DNA from: a bacterium
GTDB taxonomy: Bacteria > Sysuimicrobiota > Sysuimicrobiia > Sysuimicrobiales > Segetimicrobiaceae
Length of the DNA stretch: 46,884 bases
Assembly (NCBI GenBank): GCA_035307765.1
Contig: DATGHU010000047.1
Coordinates: 1-46,884, forward strand
Direction: 5' to 3'
The notes below the pieces were generated by a model. That model did no database searches. It saw only the letters and a program-made list of their open reading frames with translations, and was not told where the DNA came from. The translations under genes and the position numbers were made by a program. Positions 24,771 through 35,012 of this stretch are shown one piece after another. Each line of letters begins with the position of its first letter. Within the stretch, counting starts at the first letter, position 1.

Positions 24771-27700
24771 ATGACATTGTCCGGGATGCTCCCGCTGCTG
24801 ATCCGCAGGCGGGAGTTTCTGTTCGTGTGCGAGCAACTCGCACAACGCCGCCACCCCTGGGTGACCGGTCCCAGCGGGGCGGCGAAAGCATTGGTGATCG
24901 GCGGCCTGGTCACCCGCGTCGACGCCCCAGCCTGGGTGATCATGACCCCCGAACGGGATCACGCGGAAAAGCTGGCCGACGACCTCGCGGCGTTCCTCCC
25001 TTCCGACCGCTACGCCGCGCACCTCCTGACGCCTTGGGAATCGTTCAACCCCGAGGACCGGCCGCCGGTCGAGATGGAGGGCGCGCGCCAGCGGGTTTTG
25101 GAGAGCGTTCGGCGCGGTCGGCCGCACGTCATCGTGACGTCGGCGGCCGGTGCCCTCCACCGCGTTGCCGACCCACGCTGGGTGGACACGGTGCGGGTGG
25201 ACCTCACCGTCGGAGGCCGGGGGAATCTCGAACAGATCGTCCGGCAGCTTGCCGCCGCCGGGTACGAGCGCGCGGACCTCGTGCAGCGGCCAGGGGAGAT
25301 GGCGGTGCGCGGCGGGCTGATCGACGTCTACCCGTCAACCGGCGGCGACCCGGTCCGCATCGAGTGGGCGGGTGACGAAGTCGAGTCGGTCCGCGTCTTC
25401 GATGCAGAAACCCAACGAACGGTGAAGGGGCTCGCCGGGATCACGCTGTTGCCGGCCCGATCCGACCCCGGTGCCGGGATCCCGCTCGTGGATCTCGTGC
25501 CGGACGCGGTGTGCATCCTGGACGAACCCAATGAACTCGAACGCCAGGCGCGCGGCCTGTACGACCAGGCGATCGCCGCCCGCCAGCGGGGGATGGAAAC
25601 GGGCCGGGTGCCCCCCGACGCGCCCATGCCCCTGGTATCCTGGGAGACGATCGCCGCCGCGCTGGAAGCCCACCGCACCGGCGCCCTGTCGGCCCTCCAC
25701 CGGCCCGCCCGTGGGCAGGCGGTCGAGATCCAGTTCGGTCCGGTCGAGTCGTTCGCCGGGCAGATCGAGGGGCTCGCCCGCGAACTCCGCAAGTGGGGCC
25801 AAGCCGGCCGCCGCATCGTCGTCGCCACCCGCCAGGCGCATAGGATGGTGGAGTTGCTCAGCGACCACCACCTTTCCGCCGGGCTCGCGGGGCGCCTGGA
25901 CGAACCTCCGGCGCCTGGGAGCTTGCTCGTCGCCCCCCAAGCCCTGACCACCGGATTCACGCTGGACGACCTGGTCGTGGTGACCGATGCGGAGATCCTC
26001 GGCTGGCGGCGGCGACGGCGTCCCCTGAAGTGGCTGCACGACGGCGCGCATCTTTCGAGCTGGAGCGACCTCTCCCCGGGCGACTTGGTCGTGCACATTC
26101 ATCACGGCATCGGTGTCTACCGGGGGCTTGAGCGGCTCGCCATGGGCGGCGGCGAGCGCGACTATCTGCACCTCGGGTACGCGCAGGGAGACGCCCTGTA
26201 CGTACCGACCGATCAGATCAATCTCGTGCAGCGGTACGTCGGCGTCGAGGGGCAGGCTCCCCAGGTCCACCGTCTCGGCGGCACCGAATGGGAACGGGAA
26301 AAGCGCCGCGTCCGCGAGCGGACGCGAGAGATGGCCAGGGACCTGCTCACACTTTACGCGGCACGCGAGAGCAAAACCGGCCACGCCTTCGCCCCCGACA
26401 CACCCTGGCAGCGAGAAATGGAAGAGGCGTTCGCCTACGAGGAGACCCCCGACCAATGGCAGGCGATCCAGGACGTCAAGCGGGACATGGAAACCTCGCG
26501 TCCGATGGACCGCCTCGTCAGCGGCGACGTCGGCTACGGAAAGACCGAGGTCGCCGTCCGTGCCGCGTTCAAGGCGGTGATGGACGGCAAGCAGGTTGCG
26601 GTGCTCGTCCCGACCACGATCCTGGCCCAGCAGCACTTCACGGTATTCCGCGAACGGTTCGCCGCCTTTCCGGTCCGGGTGGAAATGCTCAGCCGATTTC
26701 GCTCGCCCAAGGAACAGAACGCCGTCATCGAATCCGTCCGGACCGGGGCGGTCGACGTGCTTGTCGGCACACACCGGATCCTCAGTCGAACCGTCAAATT
26801 CAAGGACCTCGGGCTCGTCATCGTCGATGAGGAGCAGCGGTTCGGCGTCACGCATAAAGAGCGGCTGAAGCAGCTCCGCACACAGGTGGACGTGCTCACC
26901 CTGACCGCCACCCCCATCCCCCGCACCCTGCACATGTCGCTCGCCGGGCTGCGCGATCTTTCGGTCATGGAAACGCCGCCCGACGCCCGGCAGCCGATCC
27001 GGACCGTGATCCGTGAGGAGAATCCGGCGTTGGTGGCCGAGGCGATCGAGCAAGAGCTCGGCCGGGGGGGGCAAGTCTATGTCATCCACAATCGCGTGGA
27101 AACGATCGAGCGGGCCGCCACGCGCCTCCGGCGGCTCGCCCCGCAGGCACGCATCGCCGTGGCCCATGGGCAGATGCCCGAAGAGCGCCTGGAACGGATC
27201 ATGCTCGATTTTCTGGGAGGGCGGTACGATGTCTTGGTGTGCACAACAATCGTTGAGATCGGGTTGGATATCCCGCGGGTCAACACCATCGTGATCGAGG
27301 ACGCCCACCGCCTTGGCCTCGCCCAACTCTACCAGTTGCGCGGGCGGGTCGGGCGGGCGGACCGCCAGGCCTACGCCTACCTCCTGTACCCCCGGCACGC
27401 CCGGCTCACCGGGGAGGCCGAGCAGCGCCTCATGGCGATGCGTGAGTTCGTCGAGTTGGGGTCGGGGCTGCGGCTGGCGATGCGCGACCTGGAGATCCGG
27501 GGGGCGGGGAACCTTCTCGGCCCGGAGCAGCACGGCCACCTGGCCGCGGTCGGGTTTGACCTGTACACGCAGCTCCTCGAGCAGGCACTCCGGGAAACCC
27601 GGGGGGAGTCCGTCGAGGAGCCGATGGAGGTGGCGATCGACCTGGACATCGCCGCGTACCTGCCGGACACGTATATCTCGTCGCCCGCGCAGCGCATGGC

Positions 27701-28109
27701 CGCCTACCGACAACTGGCGGCCGCCCGGACGGTCGAGGAGGGCCGGACCGCGGTCGACGAACTCCGGGACCGCTACGGTCCGCTCCCCCAACCCGTCCAG
27801 CACCTCGCCGAAGTCATCAGGCTCCGCGTCCTGGCTCGTCGGGCTGGGGTCGCGTCGATCTCGCAGGAACGGACCGGGGTGCTCCTCCGCCTCGCCGATC
27901 CGTCGAATACGGGCGACCGTGCGCGAGTGCTGGCCGGAGCATGGCCCGGCCGGATCGAACTGACCCCGGAGGGCATCCTGGTCCGCGCCGACGCCGGCGG
28001 GTTGCCGGAGATGATCCCGCGGGTCGGCGACCTACTCGACGCGCTGGCCGTTCCCGACAAGGCCCCGGTGCGGGCCGCCCGAGCGCCGCTCGGCCGGGCC
28101 GAGCGGTAA
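24771..28109 (+). CDS. mfd: Transcription-repair coupling factor Mfd
   Basis: This 1112-residue translocase releases RNA polymerase stalled at lesions and recruits UvrA. The N-terminal UvrB-like modules run to about 400, then the RNAP-interaction domain (DLVVHIHHGIGVYRGLERL). The RecG-like motor has Walker A SGDVGYGKTEVA (about 583), the DEEQRFGV box (about 686), TLTATPIPRTLHMSLAGLRD, and IVEIGLDIPRVNT. The C-terminal region contains the TRCF domain. GGAGGG precedes the ATG. It opens the mfd-mazG-S4 series seen in Gram-positive genomes. Confidence 0.97.
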   Translation: MTLSGMLPLLIRRREFLFVCEQLAQRRHPWVTGPSGAAKALVIGGLVTRVDAPAWVIMTPERDHAEKLADDLAAFLPSDRYAAHLLTPWESFNPEDRPPVEMEGARQRVLESVRRGRPHVIVTSAAGALHRVADPRWVDTVRVDLTVGGRGNLEQIVRQLAAAGYERADLVQRPGEMAVRGGLIDVYPSTGGDPVRIEWAGDEVESVRVFDAETQRTVKGLAGITLLPARSDPGAGIPLVDLVPDAVCILDEPNELERQARGLYDQAIAARQRGMETGRVPPDAPMPLVSWETIAAALEAHRTGALSALHRPARGQAVEIQFGPVESFAGQIEGLARELRKWGQAGRRIVVATRQAHRMVELLSDHHLSAGLAGRLDEPPAPGSLLVAPQALTTGFTLDDLVVVTDAEILGWRRRRRPLKWLHDGAHLSSWSDLSPGDLVVHIHHGIGVYRGLERLAMGGGERDYLHLGYAQGDALYVPTDQINLVQRYVGVEGQAPQVHRLGGTEWEREKRRVRERTREMARDLLTLYAARESKTGHAFAPDTPWQREMEEAFAYEETPDQWQAIQDVKRDMETSRPMDRLVSGDVGYGKTEVAVRAAFKAVMDGKQVAVLVPTTILAQQHFTVFRERFAAFPVRVEMLSRFRSPKEQNAVIESVRTGAVDVLVGTHRILSRTVKFKDLGLVIVDEEQRFGVTHKERLKQLRTQVDVLTLTATPIPRTLHMSLAGLRDLSVMETPPDARQPIRTVIREENPALVAEAIEQELGRGGQVYVIHNRVETIERAATRLRRLAPQARIAVAHGQMPEERLERIMLDFLGGRYDVLVCTTIVEIGLDIPRVNTIVIEDAHRLGLAQLYQLRGRVGRADRQAYAYLLYPRHARLTGEAEQRLMAMREFVELGSGLRLAMRDLEIRGAGNLLGPEQHGHLAAVGFDLYTQLLEQALRETRGESVEEPMEVAIDLDIAAYLPDTYISSPAQRMAAYRQLAAARTVEEGRTAVDELRDRYGPLPQPVQHLAEVIRLRVLARRAGVASISQERTGVLLRLADPSNTGDRARVLAGAWPGRIELTPEGILVRADAGGLPEMIPRVGDLLDALAVPDKAPVRAARAPLGRAER

Positions 28110-28145
28110 GGGGCAGCGGTCCATCCCTCGGCCGGAGGAGCGGTG

Positions 28146-28940
28146 ATGAGCACCAAGAGGGCGACGTTCAACGACCTGGTGGCCACGATGGGCCGCCTGC
28201 GGGGCCCGGGTGGCTGCCCGTGGGATCGCGAGCAAACCCATGCGACGCTGCGAGCGTATCTCGTGGAGGAAACGTACGAGACCCTTGAGGCGATCGACTC
28301 GGGCGCTTCCGATCGTCTCCGTCAGGAGCTCGGGGACCTGCTGCTCCAGGTTGTCTTCCACGCGCAGATGGCCGCGGAGGCCGGCACGTTTACCATCGAC
28401 GATGTGGTCTCCGGCCTCGTGGAGAAGCTCATCCGGAGACACCCGCATGTCTTCGGCGATACGCAGGTGACCGGATCCGGAGAGGTGCTGGCCAATTGGG
28501 AGGTGATCAAGGCGGAAGAACGCGCGGAGGGGCTCCACGGCCCCGCGGCGCAGGACTCGACGGAACGGAGCGCGGTGGACGGCCTGCCGCGTGCGCTGCC
28601 GGCGCTCGCGCTGGCGCAGCAGATGCAGGAACGGGCGGGCCGCGCCGGATTCACACGGCCGGCCCTGGACCAGGCCGTTGCCAGCGGTCACGAAGCGTTG
28701 ACGGCGCTCGCCGCGGCCCCGGGCGGAGATCCCACCCCCCTCCCCGAGGTCATCGGGGATTTGCTCTTCACCGTCGCCGGCCTACCGGCGTGGTTTGGGC
28801 TCGACGGGGAGCAGGCGCTTCGCGATGCGTGCGCGAGGTTCCGCGAACGGCTCAAGCGCCTGGAGGCCAGCGCCCGCGCACGCCCGGGTCGCGAGTGCAC
28901 GCCGGACGAACTGTTTGCGCTCTGGCATGCGACTCGATAA
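28146..28940 (+). CDS. mazG: Nucleoside triphosphate pyrophosphohydrolase MazG
   Basis: This 264-residue enzyme hydrolyses NTPs/dNTPs to NMP and PPi and clears damaged nucleotides. The first MazG domain has GGCPWDREQTHATLRAYLVEE and the metal-binding LVEETYE...ELGDLLLQVVFHA helix pair. The second half is a degenerate repeat (LPEVIGDLLFTVAGLPAWFG). ATG 28146 is preferred over the adjacent GTG, with GGAGGAG six bases away. It overlaps the S4 gene by 14 bases. Its PPi product could in principle feed the H+-pyrophosphatase, which is speculation. Confidence 0.93.
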   Translation: MSTKRATFNDLVATMGRLRGPGGCPWDREQTHATLRAYLVEETYETLEAIDSGASDRLRQELGDLLLQVVFHAQMAAEAGTFTIDDVVSGLVEKLIRRHPHVFGDTQVTGSGEVLANWEVIKAEERAEGLHGPAAQDSTERSAVDGLPRALPALALAQQMQERAGRAGFTRPALDQAVASGHEALTALAAAPGGDPTPLPEVIGDLLFTVAGLPAWFGLDGEQALRDACARFRERLKRLEASARARPGRECTPDELFALWHATR

Positions 28941-29178
28941 GTTCCTGCAGGTGAGCCGGCTGGTCAAGCGCCGGGCGCTGGCGAACAGCCTGTGCCACGC
29001 CGGACGGGTCACCGTCAACGGCCGGGCCGCCGCGCCCGCGGCGCCGGTCCGGCCGGGCGACATCCTCGCCATCGACGTGGGGATGCGGCGGCTCCGCGCC
29101 CGCGTGCTCGTCATCCCCAGCGGGCGACCGGGGCGAGCCCCGTGTGTGGACGTCCTCGACGAACACCCGCTGATGTAA
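28927..29178 (+). CDS. Small S4-domain RNA-binding protein (RqcP/YabO-like)
   Basis: This 83-residue protein is one S4 domain: MRLDKFLQVSRLVKRRALAN, then AGRVTVNGRAAAPAAPVRPGD. In Bacillus the corresponding gene (yabO, renamed rqcP), also downstream of mazG, acts in ribosome-associated quality control by helping RqcH extend tails on stalled chains. The position and size match, so this role is likely. The ATG lies 14 bases inside the mazG frame. Confidence 0.88.
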   Translation: MRLDKFLQVSRLVKRRALANSLCHAGRVTVNGRAAAPAAPVRPGDILAIDVGMRRLRARVLVIPSGRPGRAPCVDVLDEHPLM

Positions 29179-30492
<1,314 letters not shown>

Positions 30493-30575
30493 GCACCCAC
30501 GCCGTGCGGCCGCGAAACGCGCACGCCACGATTCGCGGGAAGGATTTCCCCCGGCCCCCCAGAATTGTGGCCGGG

Positions 30576-31337
30576 ATGCCCATCGGTCGCCGCCCGGGAG
30601 GGGCGTCCCGATGGATGATCGCCTACGTGATCGTCTGTCTGGCGGCCCTCCTACTCGCAGCTACGGTTCTCTACCTCACCACGGTTCACGTCGCGGCCGC
30701 GGTCGCCCGCCTGCCTCTTGAAGCCGGGCTCGATCGCCCCGTGCACGGAATCCCGTTCGCGGACCTCATCAACCGCATCGCCGAGGCGCACCACCTCAAC
30801 CCGGCCCTCGTCGCCGCCGTGGTGGCCGCCGAGAGCGGATTCAACGCCCGAGCTCGATCGGCCCGCGGTGCCTACGGCCTGATGCAAGTTCTGCCAAATA
30901 CCTGGCGGGAGCTCCCTTCCGGCGCCCCCTGCGCCCCCGAGATCGCGCATCTCACCGACCCGCCCTGCATGGACGATCCGGCGGCCAACCTCGAGGCGGG
31001 CACGGCGTATCTCAAGCGGCTTGTGGACCGGTTCGGAGGGAACTTCCCGTTCGCGCTCGCCGCCTACAACGCGGGGGCCGGCACCGTCGAGCAACACGAG
31101 GGTGTGCCGCCATTCCCGGAGACCACCCGATACCTTCGGCAAGTGGCCCTGGCGTGGTTTCACCTCCAGCACGACGGGACCCTCACCCCGTTCTGGCGGC
31201 GCTTCATCCACTCGGTGAACCGCGGCCAGGAGGCCAGGGTCGCGGTCTTGTTGTGCTTGATTGCGCTGGTCATCCCCGTGCTCTGGCGCACGCCAAAGGC
31301 CTATCCGCCACCTCTGAAGCAGGGGTACCGACGGTGA
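30576..31337 (+). CDS. Membrane-bound lytic transglycosylase (SLT fold)
   Basis: This 253-residue protein has one transmembrane helix near 14-36 and an SLT domain with catalytic E in VVAAESGFNARARS (near 86), GAYGLMQVLPNTW and AAYNAGAGTVEQ. A second hydrophobic helix follows at the C-terminus (about 224-240, VAVLLCLIALVIPVLW). Such enzymes cut peptidoglycan between MurNAc and GlcNAc. A C-terminal helix is uncommon and would place both ends in the membrane. ATG 30576 is chosen; an in-frame GTG at 30567 is possible. The stop overlaps the next start (GTGA). Confidence 0.87.
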   Translation: MPIGRRPGGASRWMIAYVIVCLAALLLAATVLYLTTVHVAAAVARLPLEAGLDRPVHGIPFADLINRIAEAHHLNPALVAAVVAAESGFNARARSARGAYGLMQVLPNTWRELPSGAPCAPEIAHLTDPPCMDDPAANLEAGTAYLKRLVDRFGGNFPFALAAYNAGAGTVEQHEGVPPFPETTRYLRQVALAWFHLQHDGTLTPFWRRFIHSVNRGQEARVAVLLCLIALVIPVLWRTPKAYPPPLKQGYRR

Positions 31338-31786
31338 GAGCCGCAAGCCCCAAACGCCGCCGCCCATCTTCGTGGGCAACATCGCTATCGCTTCAGGCTC
31401 GGGTTCTGGCGATCGTGATCGGGTGCCTGGCCGGGTGGATTCTCGTCGCGCTTGTCGGTCAGTACGTCCGCACCTACGCGCTGGAGCGAGAGGCCGCGCG
31501 ATTGGAGCGCCATCGCCAGGAACTTCTTGCCGAAAACGCCACCCTCGACGCCGAGATCCACCGATTGCGGACCGATGACCAGTATATCGAGCGCCTCGCC
31601 CGCGAGCAGCTCGGTATGCTCCGGCCCGGGGAAATGGAATTGGTCATCGTCCCACGGCGGACCGCGGGGGAGTCCCGGGGGCCGGGCGCGGCGCCGCCTG
31701 GGGCCGCGCCTCCCGATTCGAACGCCCTTCCTCCTCTGATCACCCGGATTCGGGATTTCCTCGCGCACCTACTGGATGCACCCTAA
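31334..31786 (+). CDS. FtsB/DivIC-type septum formation initiator
   Basis: This 150-residue protein has a basic cytoplasmic start, one transmembrane helix (about 24-44) and a coiled coil (ALEREAARLERHRQELLAEN...). The family segment DDQYIERLAREQLGMLRPGEMELV follows, then a Pro/Ala/Gly-rich tail. DivIC/FtsB proteins hold the divisome together with FtsL and FtsQ/DivIB. Its position between eno and the S1 gene matches the divIC-yabR neighbourhood. GTG 31334 overlaps the previous stop. Confidence 0.87.
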   Translation: MRAASPKRRRPSSWATSLSLQARVLAIVIGCLAGWILVALVGQYVRTYALEREAARLERHRQELLAENATLDAEIHRLRTDDQYIERLAREQLGMLRPGEMELVIVPRRTAGESRGPGAAPPGAAPPDSNALPPLITRIRDFLAHLLDAP

Positions 31787-31863
31787 GAGGCACTGCAAAT
31801 CCAGAAGCGAGGCCGGGTACCCCCGTACGGGCGTTCGACGAGGGAAGCCTCCCGAGACCGGAA

Positions 31864-31892
31864 TTGACACCCCATGGAGGGTAGGCTATAAT
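31864..31892 (+). promoter_or_regulatory. Perfect consensus promoter of the S1-domain gene
   Basis: TTGACA (31864-31869), exactly 17 bases, and TATAAT (31887-31892) give full consensus. The predicted start is near 31899 and the leader about 32 bases. Strong constitutive expression is expected. Confidence 0.88.
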
Positions 31893-31930
31893 TCCCTTCG
31901 CATCTCTTTGGGGAGGGACACGTATCGGGT

Positions 31931-32302
31931 ATGAGTCTTGAAGCAGGCACCGTCCTGGAAGGCGTAGTCGTAAAGATTACTCACTACGGCGCGTTCGTCG
32001 AGCTTCCGGATGGCAAGAGCGGCCTTGTGCACATCTCCGAAATCGCCGACACTTACGTCAAGGACGTGCGCGACTACCTGAAGGAGCAGGAAAAGATCAA
32101 GGTCAAAGTCCTGGGCTACAACGACAAGGGCAAGCTGGACCTCTCCGTCAAGCAGGCGCTCGACCCCTCCGAGCGGCACTCCCGGGTTCGTTCAAAAGCC
32201 TCGTTCGATGAGAAACTCGCGAAATTCATGAAGGAGAGCGAGGAGCGGCTCCTCGATCTCAAGCGAAACACCGAGGCGAAGCGCGGGGGCCGCCGTCGGT
32301 AG
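31931..32302 (+). CDS. S1-domain RNA-binding protein (YabR/GSP13-like)
   Basis: This 123-residue protein has one S1 domain at about 5-75 (GTVLEGVVVKITHYGAFVEL, GLVHISEIADTYVKD, VKVLGYNDKGKLDLSVK) and a charged C-terminal tail rich in K, R and E. It resembles YabR and general stress protein 13, which associate with ribosomes. Here it has its own perfect promoter rather than being read only from divIC. Confidence 0.88.
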   Translation: MSLEAGTVLEGVVVKITHYGAFVELPDGKSGLVHISEIADTYVKDVRDYLKEQEKIKVKVLGYNDKGKLDLSVKQALDPSERHSRVRSKASFDEKLAKFMKESEERLLDLKRNTEAKRGGRRR

Positions 32303-32314
32303 CCGAAATCCTGG

Positions 32315-32653
32315 TCATTCGATTCCAAGCATCCACGCGATATCCTCGAACGCCTGCCAGATAATTTCGTCATTCTGCATCAGCCGGCTTTGATCGCGGA
32401 TCTCGGCAAGGCCCTCCAGCTGTTCGAGTTCGTCCTGCATCTTCTTCAAGCGATTCCGAAGCCCCATCACCTGTTGGTCGTCCGTTGACTCGGGGATCAG
32501 CTTCCGAACCTTCTCGATCGCCTCACGCTCAACCCGTCGCGCCATCCGATCGATCTCGACGGGCTGAAGGCGCGAGTACACGACCAATCCCCGCCGCTCT
32601 TCGACGGCCTCCGCAACCAGGCCCTGGAGCCGCTTCAGCACCTGCTCGCTCAT
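32315..32653 (-). CDS. Small helical protein of unknown function
   Basis: This 112-residue, highly charged protein is almost entirely helical, with a likely coiled coil (LRNRLKKMQDELEQLEGL, about 65-82). It has no cysteines and no membrane segment. A strong SD (GGGAGGGG) precedes the ATG, which supports a real gene. I do not recognise a family. It ends 12 bases from the convergent S1 gene. Confidence 0.75.
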   Translation of the reverse strand: MSEQVLKRLQGLVAEAVEERRGLVVYSRLQPVEIDRMARRVEREAIEKVRKLIPESTDDQQVMGLRNRLKKMQDELEQLEGLAEIRDQSRLMQNDEIIWQAFEDIAWMLGIE

Positions 32654-32705
32654 GAACCCCCTCCCCTATCGCACACGGTTCGCCCGCATCACCGATGGTG
32701 CCGCT

Positions 32706-33605
32706 CTAGCCCTCGACGGTCCCGCCCCGTTCGGCATCTCCGGGGGATGATGCGACCCCGTAGGCCAGCAAGGCTCGAAGCGCTCCAAGGGTCACCTCGA
32801 CATGATAGAACGCTCCGTCCTCCGAGAGCCATGAACCGTCGGAGAGTGCCATGGTGCGTAATCTTGCCAGTCCGCGCCGGACGACGGGGACCGACATCGG
32901 CACGCCTGAATCCGCCAAACATCCCAGCATCCCGGTGAGCGCTCCCGGATGCCACCGGGCGTCCTCGATCGCCGCCAGCGCGTCGATAGCCCGGGTACCC
33001 GTGACAGACCCGGCGCCCTCGACGGTGCGGAAGACGGCGGCCGCCGTCCAGGTGGTCCGGAGATACCCGAGAAATCGCCCCTCGGCCGCCTGCCGGGTCC
33101 GGAGGTAGGCCATCGCCCGCGTGACCGCGTGGTCCTGACGGTACCCGAGGAACACCAGCCAGTAAGCAGCCACGGCCGTGCAGAGGGCCTGGACGCGTGC
33201 ATCCCCCGGCAGGAACCGGGGAGGCGGGCCGTACTTGAGCAACCCCGGGGGCTCATCCCACGAGCCGTCGGGTCGCTGCGCGGCGAGCAGGTAGGTCACG
33301 GCGCGCTGCGCCGGCGCGCGCTCGAGGATGGCGAGGTCCTGCATCCACCCGAGGACGAGCGCGGTGGCCTCGATCGATGAGGATCGCCCCGCCACCAGCT
33401 CATTGGGAAACCCGCCGTCATCGTTCTGGCGGGCTTCGAGCGTGCGGACGATCTTGGCCTCCGGCCGGGGCCGCCCCAGCAACCCCCGCAGCCTCGCCCG
33501 CTCCATTTCGTTGCCGCTCTGATCGATGTAGGCGATCGTCCGGCGCCAGTCGTAGATCACAACCGCTACCCCGCCCGGGCCCGACTCTCGGCGATGGTGG
33601 GGCAC
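32706..33605 (-). CDS. Prenyltransferase/squalene-cyclase-repeat protein
   Basis: This 299-residue protein shows alpha-alpha toroid repeats of the QW type: RQNDDGGFPNE, AAQRPDGSWDEP and SDGSWLSEDGAFYHVEVTLGAL. The DxDD or DCTAE catalytic motifs of terpene cyclases are absent, and the protein is half their length, so it is probably not a cyclase. GTG 33605 is taken as the start; an alternative GTG is at 33560. The function is unknown. Confidence 0.7.
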   Translation of the reverse strand: MPHHRRESGPGGVAVVIYDWRRTIAYIDQSGNEMERARLRGLLGRPRPEAKIVRTLEARQNDDGGFPNELVAGRSSSIEATALVLGWMQDLAILERAPAQRAVTYLLAAQRPDGSWDEPPGLLKYGPPPRFLPGDARVQALCTAVAAYWLVFLGYRQDHAVTRAMAYLRTRQAAEGRFLGYLRTTWTAAAVFRTVEGAGSVTGTRAIDALAAIEDARWHPGALTGMLGCLADSGVPMSVPVVRRGLARLRTMALSDGSWLSEDGAFYHVEVTLGALRALLAYGVASSPGDAERGGTVEG

Positions 33606-33849
33606 GCCCCCCGCTGTCCCACCTCGGCGAGGTTCGTGCCACCCGACACCCTCGGGTCAGAGACCGGGCAGGGGGTTCGTGCGGTCCTCACAAGGTCGCC
33701 CCTAGGAACGCACCGGTCGCACGTGCCCGAGGTGATCCGGGGCACCAATCTCGTGTTGTCGCCTGCGGAGGATACCCCGCAGTTCTCGCCGAGATCGCAG
33801 GTCGATGGCGGCACCGATGCGCTACCCTCCTGCTCCCTGGATACGGCCC

Positions 33850-33876
33850 GTCGGAGAGGAAGCCCTCCTCTCCGAC
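33850..33876 (+). promoter_or_regulatory. Perfect hairpin just before the dehydrogenase start
   Basis: GTCGGAGAGGA (33850-33860) and TCCTCTCCGAC (33866-33876) form a perfect 11-bp stem with a five-base loop, ending 15 bases before ATG 33892. It contains the only SD-like run nearby (GGAGAGGA) and may control translation. The rest of the gap 33606-33849 shows no supportable gene. Confidence 0.5.
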
Positions 33877-33891
33877 CAGAACTGTCCCGGC

Positions 33892-34800
33892 ATGAACGAG
33901 CGCATCGGTTTTGTCGGCGTGGGAGCCATGGGGGAGCCCATGGCCGCAAACCTCGTGAAGAAGGGATTCCCCCTCACCACGGTGATCCACCGACGGCCCG
34001 ACCCGGCGCGGGCCTTGGAGGCCAAGGGTGCCCGGATCGCCCCGTCGTTGAGCGCGTTGATCGAGGAGTGCCCGGTGGTAATCGCATGCCTGCCGACGTC
34101 CACCGAGGTGGAAGCGGTGGTGCTCGGACCGGGAGGCATCCTGGAGAAGGCGGCGCGGGGCGGCATCTTCGTCGACATGGGCACGAGCCGTCCATCCTCG
34201 ACCCGGATGCTGGCGAAGCAACTGGAAGCACGCGGCATCGCGATGCTCGACGCGCCAATCACCGGTGGAATTCGCGGCGCACGGGAAGGCACCCTGACAA
34301 TTTATGTGGGAGGGGCGCCAGAGGTGTTCGCCCGCGTGCGGCCCGCACTCGAGGCGATGGGCCGGACGGTCCTGCACATGGGGACCACCGCGGCCGGGCA
34401 TGTGACCAAGCTGATGAACAACATACTCTCCCTCGCTTCGATGGCCGTCCTGGCCGAGGTACTCCCGCTGGGGGTCCGCGCCGGCCTCGATCCCGCGAAA
34501 CTGATCGAGGCCCTCGCCGCCGGATCGGGCGCCAGCGCCCAGATCCCCGGGCGCGGCGATCGAATCCTGCGGCGGCACTTTACGCCGTCGTTCCGGGTGG
34601 ATCTCGCACACAAGGACCTCCGGCTTGCTCAAGAGCTAGCGCAGGAAGTGAATCTGGCGCTGCCGATGACCTCCGCGGCGCTGATCACCTTCACGATGGC
34701 CCGAGCGCTGGGGTGCGATGGGGAGGACACCACCGCCGTGGTCAAGGTCTGGGAGCAGGTGGCGGGGGTGGAAGTGCGAGGAACCGCAAAGCGACCGTAG
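33892..34800 (+). CDS. 3-hydroxyisobutyrate-dehydrogenase-family NAD(P) oxidoreductase
   Basis: This 302-residue enzyme has an N-terminal Rossmann motif RIGFVGVGAMGEPMAANL (4-21), the substrate motif DAPITGGIRGAREGTL (120-134) and the catalytic lysine K173 in GHVTKLMNN. The C-terminal helical domain ends with MTSAALITFTMARALGCDGEDTTAV. Family members oxidise 3-hydroxyisobutyrate, tartronate semialdehyde and related beta-hydroxyacids, or reduce glyoxylate/succinic semialdehyde. The substrate is unassigned. No ordinary SD is seen near the ATG. Confidence 0.88.
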   Translation: MNERIGFVGVGAMGEPMAANLVKKGFPLTTVIHRRPDPARALEAKGARIAPSLSALIEECPVVIACLPTSTEVEAVVLGPGGILEKAARGGIFVDMGTSRPSSTRMLAKQLEARGIAMLDAPITGGIRGAREGTLTIYVGGAPEVFARVRPALEAMGRTVLHMGTTAAGHVTKLMNNILSLASMAVLAEVLPLGVRAGLDPAKLIEALAAGSGASAQIPGRGDRILRRHFTPSFRVDLAHKDLRLAQELAQEVNLALPMTSAALITFTMARALGCDGEDTTAVVKVWEQVAGVEVRGTAKRP

Positions 34801-35012
34801 TGAACTTCGAGAGGACGCCTCGACTCCGCACCGTGAGCTCCGGGATTCCGTTCCTCAGGTTCGGCCATCGCGCGGCCGAGCGCCGACCCCCCACGGCGTC
34901 CGCACCGGAGGCCCCGGCGACCTTTGCGGGTGGGCCGATCGGGACCAGCGGACGGTGGCCCCCCACCCCCCCCTGAGCCCTGCGTCAACAGCCCGCAGGA
35001 TCCCGCGGCGTC

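Noticed and set aside
25335-27803. 822-codon minus-strand frame inside mfd
   Set aside because: Mfd motifs cover the region; the antisense product has no family features.
33606-33849. Possible T-box or riboswitch upstream of the dehydrogenase
   Set aside because: No T-box sequence or known riboswitch core is visible; only small local hairpins.
34801-35012. Possible small gene between the dehydrogenase and the glycosylase
   Set aside because: Frames here are short extensions of neighbours without a start signal or family feature.
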